Part shown: piece by piece, positions 31,500 to 34,242 of the stretch
Layout: each line of letters opens with the position of its first letter
Numbering within the stretch: the first letter of the stretch is position 1
NCBI GenBank assembly: GCA_030266915.1
Contig: JAJDIZ010000010.1
Coordinates: forward strand, 1 to 34,242
DNA: 34,242 nucleotides
Reading direction: 5' to 3'
Origin: Ruminococcaceae bacterium OttesenSCG-928-D13
GTDB taxonomy: Bacteria > Bacillota > Clostridia > Oscillospirales > Ruminococcaceae
Program-made: the position numbers and the translations under genes
Notes under the pieces: model-generated
What the model was told of the DNA's origin: nothing
Database searches by the model: none
The model's input: only the letters and a program-made list of their open reading frames with translations

Positions 31500-32588
31500 C
31501 TAGCCGCCAAGGCCACTTTGCATGAGGTATGCAGGGTCAACAGGGACATTGCCTTGGGGTGCATGGCTGCGCCCGGTTTCCATGTCACTGTCGGCACTCT
31601 GGCACATCAGTTCCACCAGCCGGTTGCCATTGCTGCGGCGTTTTCGCACGGAGATGCCCAGGGTCGATAACCTGATCTCGTTTTGCAGCAGGCGTTTGTA
31701 TACCATGCGACTGGTGAGGACATCGGCACCGGGTGGGCACAGCGCGTTGAGCGCCTTGGCCAGCTCATTTGGGGTGTTGCGGTAGCAGGCGCCATGCTGC
31801 CGCAGCAACTTGACCACCATCGGAACGATGTCATCCCGCAGGGCGTCCGGCATTTCGAGGCTGTCCCTCACCAGTTCCCAAACATTTTCTTTGTTTTTCT
31901 GCAAGTCGATTTCGCGGTACTCGATATCCCGCCCGATGCAACTGAGCTTGGCCCAGCCGCTGCCGCGCTGTGTCTCCACCAGGGTGAAGGTGGAGTCCGC
32001 CACGCCTTGGATGGCTGTGGTCCCACTGACGCGGTTGAAGATGTCGTTGTCACCCTCCTTCCGCAGATGATGGATGAGCAAAATGGCAACGCCTTTTTCA
32101 TCCGCGATCTGCTTCAGCGTTTTCAGGTCTTGGTAGTCCCTGGCATAGGTGTTATCGTAGGAAACGTTCCGCACAAGCTGCAAGGTGTCGATGACAATGA
32201 GCACCATGCCGGGATGACTGGAAATGAAGTGCAGTATCTGTTCCTCCAGCCCTTTGCCCAGCACGCCGGCGGTGGTGGCAAAGTGAAGGCAGGGTGGGGC
32301 GTAGTCTGTGATATCCAGCAGCCGGTTTTGGATGCGGGCTTCGCTGTCCTCAAGGCAGAGGTAAAGAACCGTGCCTTGTTTCGTATCGAAGCCCCACACT
32401 GTTTCGCCCAACGATACTTGCAGGCACAACCAAAGCGCCAGCCAACTTTTGCCTACTTTGGGTGCGCCCGCCAGGATGTGCAGCCCTTGCCCAATCAAAG
32501 TGTCCACCACATAGCTGGCGGGGGAATAGGGCCTGTTCATCAGTGTTTCACCGTCGACGGTGTGGAGCTGAGTATGTTCTTTTGCCAT
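31500..32588 (-). CDS. RepA-like AAA (RecA-fold) ATPase
   Basis: A 362-residue P-loop ATPase of the AAA_25/RepA-helicase type common in clostridial plasmids and integrative elements. Walker A is G-A-P-K-V-G-K-S (residues 41-48), Walker B is in M-V-L-I-V-I-D-T-L-Q, and L-I-H-H-L-R-K-E with S-G-T-T-A-I-Q-G-V-A-D fits the later RecA-fold motifs (sensor-like His and Thr/Gln). The C-terminal 120 residues look like a winged-helix segment (L-L-R-Q-H-G... V-Y-K-R-L-L-Q-N) and may bind DNA. Relatives unwind DNA at a replication origin or act in element maintenance. AAAGGAT precedes the ATG. The repeat-rich segment lies directly downstream. Confidence 0.87.
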   Translation of the reverse strand: MAKEHTQLHTVDGETLMNRPYSPASYVVDTLIGQGLHILAGAPKVGKSWLALWLCLQVSLGETVWGFDTKQGTVLYLCLEDSEARIQNRLLDITDYAPPCLHFATTAGVLGKGLEEQILHFISSHPGMVLIVIDTLQLVRNVSYDNTYARDYQDLKTLKQIADEKGVAILLIHHLRKEGDNDIFNRVSGTTAIQGVADSTFTLVETQRGSGWAKLSCIGRDIEYREIDLQKNKENVWELVRDSLEMPDALRDDIVPMVVKLLRQHGACYRNTPNELAKALNALCPPGADVLTSRMVYKRLLQNEIRLSTLGISVRKRRSNGNRLVELMCQSADSDMETGRSHAPQGNVPVDPAYLMQSGLGG

Positions 32589-32647
32589 ACAGAATATCCT
32601 TTCGATTCAAGCGCATTGGAGGAGTGCTTTTCATCCTAGCGGATGGC

Positions 32648-32676
32648 TTGACAAATGTAAATAGAAAATCTACAAT
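32648..32676 (+). promoter_or_regulatory. Strong sigma-A-type promoter for the DUF6076 gene
   Basis: A consensus TTGACA (32648-32653), a 17-base spacer and TACAAT (32671-32676). The best promoter match in the window; it implies a leader of about 85 bases. Confidence 0.75.
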
Positions 32677-32757
32677 TCACACAGCATACTCTAATGGCTG
32701 GATTTGCATCTTCTATTTTTGCAAACACTCTACTTTTCAGGTTTCCATTTTCTATTT
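32659..32757. repeat. Separated 11-base inverted repeat around the DUF6076 leader
   Basis: AAATAGAAAAT (32659-32669) lies inside the promoter spacer, and its exact reverse complement ATTTTCTATTT (32747-32757) directly precedes the GGAGGG ribosome-binding site. A related CTATTTTT lies between. Possible repressor sites; function inferred from placement. Confidence 0.55.
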
Positions 32758-32767
32758 GGAGGGAATC

Positions 32768-34024
32768 ATGTACGCATTCAAGGCATACCGGGTGGAGAAC
32801 CAGGTGGTGATAAACGGGAGGCACAAGTACCGGCAGGGGGAGGTGCTGGCCGACCTGCTGAACCAGGATTTCACAAAGCTAAAGGAAAAATACGAAGAGT
32901 GCCTGCGTCTGGAGGTGCCGGTGCGTTACCCCGATATTGGTGTGCCGGACGATTACACGCAGATGGTGTACGCCGTGCAAACCTTTTTCAATTATGTGGA
33001 TGATATGGTGTTGCGCCTGCCGGTGTACAGGGACTTTCTGAAGCCGGAGGACACCCGCCCGGACGGGCTTATCAACCTGCTTTCTTCCTACCCGGAGTTG
33101 TTTGAAGAAGGGGAGGGCATCTTTTTCAACGAAGCCCATTCGGGTGACTGTACTTTCGATGAAGATATTCATGGGGAGGAATATGATGAGGAAGAGGGGT
33201 TTGAAGCGCGTGAGAGGCGGCGGCGTCACGGTAAAGATGGTGCTGTCTCCAATACCCTGTCAGGCATTGTGCTGACCAGCTTTACGCCCAACAATCCGGA
33301 GGAAACGTACAGCGTTTTGGTTGGGCAGCTAAACCGGCGTATCGTCAAACTGTGCGATAATTATCTGGCGCTGGCAGCGGAGCTGCTGCGTGTTCCGTAT
33401 GTGTACTCGGATTTGTTGGACGACTACATCCATAAACTGCCCTCGTTGCTGCAACCATCCGCAGTTGCCGGGGCGATGGAGGCGTATTTCGCTGACCGGG
33501 AGGAATATGACAAGACCCATCGTTCCGGCGTGTACGAGCGCATGGGGGAGAAACGGGGAACCAGCACTACCCATGAGGTGATGGTTTATGAAGACGAAAA
33601 TGGCGGAACAGCCAAGCGCCTGTGGGAGGTTACCGAACACGGCAGCATTGGTTCGTTCCTGTACGACGAGTTCTTCGGTGGGCTGGAGACCGGACGTCTG
33701 CCCAAGCGGTGTGCGATTTGCGGCAAGTACTTTCTTTTGGACAGCGGCTACAGCGCTGACTTCTGCGAGCGCATTGCGCCCGGCGAGGCTGAAAAGACCT
33801 GCCGGGACATCGGGGCCCGCAAACGGTACGATGAAAAGGTGAAGAACGATCCCATCTGGCTTGCCTACCAGCGGGCTTACAAGACCCACTATGCCCGTGT
33901 GAGCAAAAAGAAATTGACCAAGCCGGAGTTCGCGGCTTGGTCGGATTGGGCGATTGAACTGCGAGGCAAGGCACTGAATGGTGAAATAGAGTTTGAGGAG
34001 TACGTTAGAAAACTGAAAAGATAA
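32768..34024 (+). CDS. DUF6076 family protein
   Basis: A 418-residue protein with the C-terminal signature I associate with DUF6076 proteins of Clostridia: R-C-A-I-C-G-K-Y-F, D-F-C-E-R-I-A-P-G-E-A-E-K-T-C-R-D-I-G-A and P-I-W-L-A-Y-Q-R-A-Y-K-T-H-Y-A-R. The paired cysteines suggest a zinc-ribbon-like fold. An acidic, charged stretch (about 130-160, rich in Glu, Asp and Arg) separates an N-terminal domain from the rest. Function is unknown; these proteins occur often in integrative elements. GGAGGG (32758-32763) is close before the ATG at 32768; the open frame extends further upstream through the promoter and is not coding. Divergent from the ATPase gene. Confidence 0.85.
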   Translation: MYAFKAYRVENQVVINGRHKYRQGEVLADLLNQDFTKLKEKYEECLRLEVPVRYPDIGVPDDYTQMVYAVQTFFNYVDDMVLRLPVYRDFLKPEDTRPDGLINLLSSYPELFEEGEGIFFNEAHSGDCTFDEDIHGEEYDEEEGFEARERRRRHGKDGAVSNTLSGIVLTSFTPNNPEETYSVLVGQLNRRIVKLCDNYLALAAELLRVPYVYSDLLDDYIHKLPSLLQPSAVAGAMEAYFADREEYDKTHRSGVYERMGEKRGTSTTHEVMVYEDENGGTAKRLWEVTEHGSIGSFLYDEFFGGLETGRLPKRCAICGKYFLLDSGYSADFCERIAPGEAEKTCRDIGARKRYDEKVKNDPIWLAYQRAYKTHYARVSKKKLTKPEFAAWSDWAIELRGKALNGEIEFEEYVRKLKR

Positions 34025-34242
34025 ATAACCATTGCGTAGATAAGCAATAGATGCCTGTCATGCCAAGGGTAAGGTTGTATTTTGCCACAATACCTTTTAT
34101 GTGCTGGAGGGTTTTTTCTGTTTTCTCCCTCCGCCATGGATTGGCTTTTTGGAAATGGCAAAGAGCTCATGCCTTTCATATTCTGGGAAGCACAGATTGG
34201 TTCCTGATATGAGATCGCCTATTTTTACGTTCAAGGCATTAG
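34025..34242. other. End of window: 218 noncoding bases of the element, no gene seen
   Basis: A weak hairpin, GGAGGG (34106-34111) with CCCTCC (34127-34132), is present; short open frames here lack ribosome-binding sites. The second tRNA copy that would mark the element's other end is not present. Confidence 0.5.

Larger units (their letters stand above)
28741..34242. mobile_element. Integrative element at a tRNA 3' end, one boundary inside the window
   Basis: Starting beside the truncated tRNA: a large serine recombinase, two small coupled genes, a repeat-rich noncoding segment, a RepA-like ATPase and a DUF6076 protein. Except for DUF6076, all run toward the tRNA junction. This gene set is typical of clostridial integrative and mobilizable elements or genomic islands. 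No relaxase, coupling protein or cargo is visible before the window ends, so its class and length are unknown. The exact crossover point is uncertain by several bases. Confidence 0.7.

Noticed and set aside
31211-31525. A 104-codon plus-strand frame in the element's noncoding segment
   Set aside because: No ribosome-binding site, runs through inverted and direct repeats, no family resemblance, and overlaps the end of the ATPase gene in the antisense direction.

Overview
The window looks like a GC-rich member of the Clostridia (Bacillota), most likely a gut-type Oscillospirales/Ruminococcaceae relative. The evidence is the tilS-hpt-ftsH order, DUF4364, DUF951, CmpB-like and DUF6076 proteins typical of that class, strong Shine-Dalgarno sequences, and use of TTG/GTG starts. 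The taxonomic call is inference; no 16S gene is present.

Layout. (1) 1-9936, plus strand, housekeeping: the tail of tilS, hpt, ftsH, a divergent type IIA topoisomerase pair (ParE-like then ParC-like), secG and rnr. (2) 9963-12624: a two-gene surface-glycan unit, made of a membrane nucleotide-sugar 4,6-dehydratase (PglF/FlaA1-like) and a small PglC-like phosphoglycosyl transferase, with its own promoter and a strong terminator. (3) A DUF4364 gene on the minus strand (12771-13370) diverges from a 7.2-kb gene (13899-21119). That gene encodes a 2406-residue surface protein with about 81 choline-binding-like repeats, a GH25 muramidase domain and a SpoIID/LytB lytic transglycosylase domain. Just after it lies a compact, highly paired segment (21129-21271) and a very strong terminator; I consider this an unassigned structured-RNA or repeat-element candidate. 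(4) 21462-28704: a CmpB-like membrane protein, an HD-domain protein, DUF951, prfA, tsaC, coaE, a lytic transglycosylase, an M18 aminopeptidase and a stand-alone hisB, several of them overlapping by four bases. (5) From about 28741 to the window end: an integrative element inserted next to the 3' remnant of a tRNA gene. It carries a large serine recombinase, two small translationally coupled genes (one perhaps ribbon-helix-helix), a noncoding segment rich in direct and inverted repeats, a RepA-like AAA ATPase and a DUF6076 protein. Its far end is outside the window.

How it fits together: much of the chromosome here concerns translation and RNA quality (tilS, tsaC, prfA, rnr), envelope construction (glycan initiation, the giant wall hydrolase, the small lytic transglycosylase, secG, ftsH) and DNA topology. 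The most unusual items are the GH25-SpoIID-repeat giant, the structured element behind it, the apparent CTG start of the PglC-like gene, the topoisomerase pair with non-canonical residues at known drug-contact positions, and the tRNA-associated serine-recombinase element.
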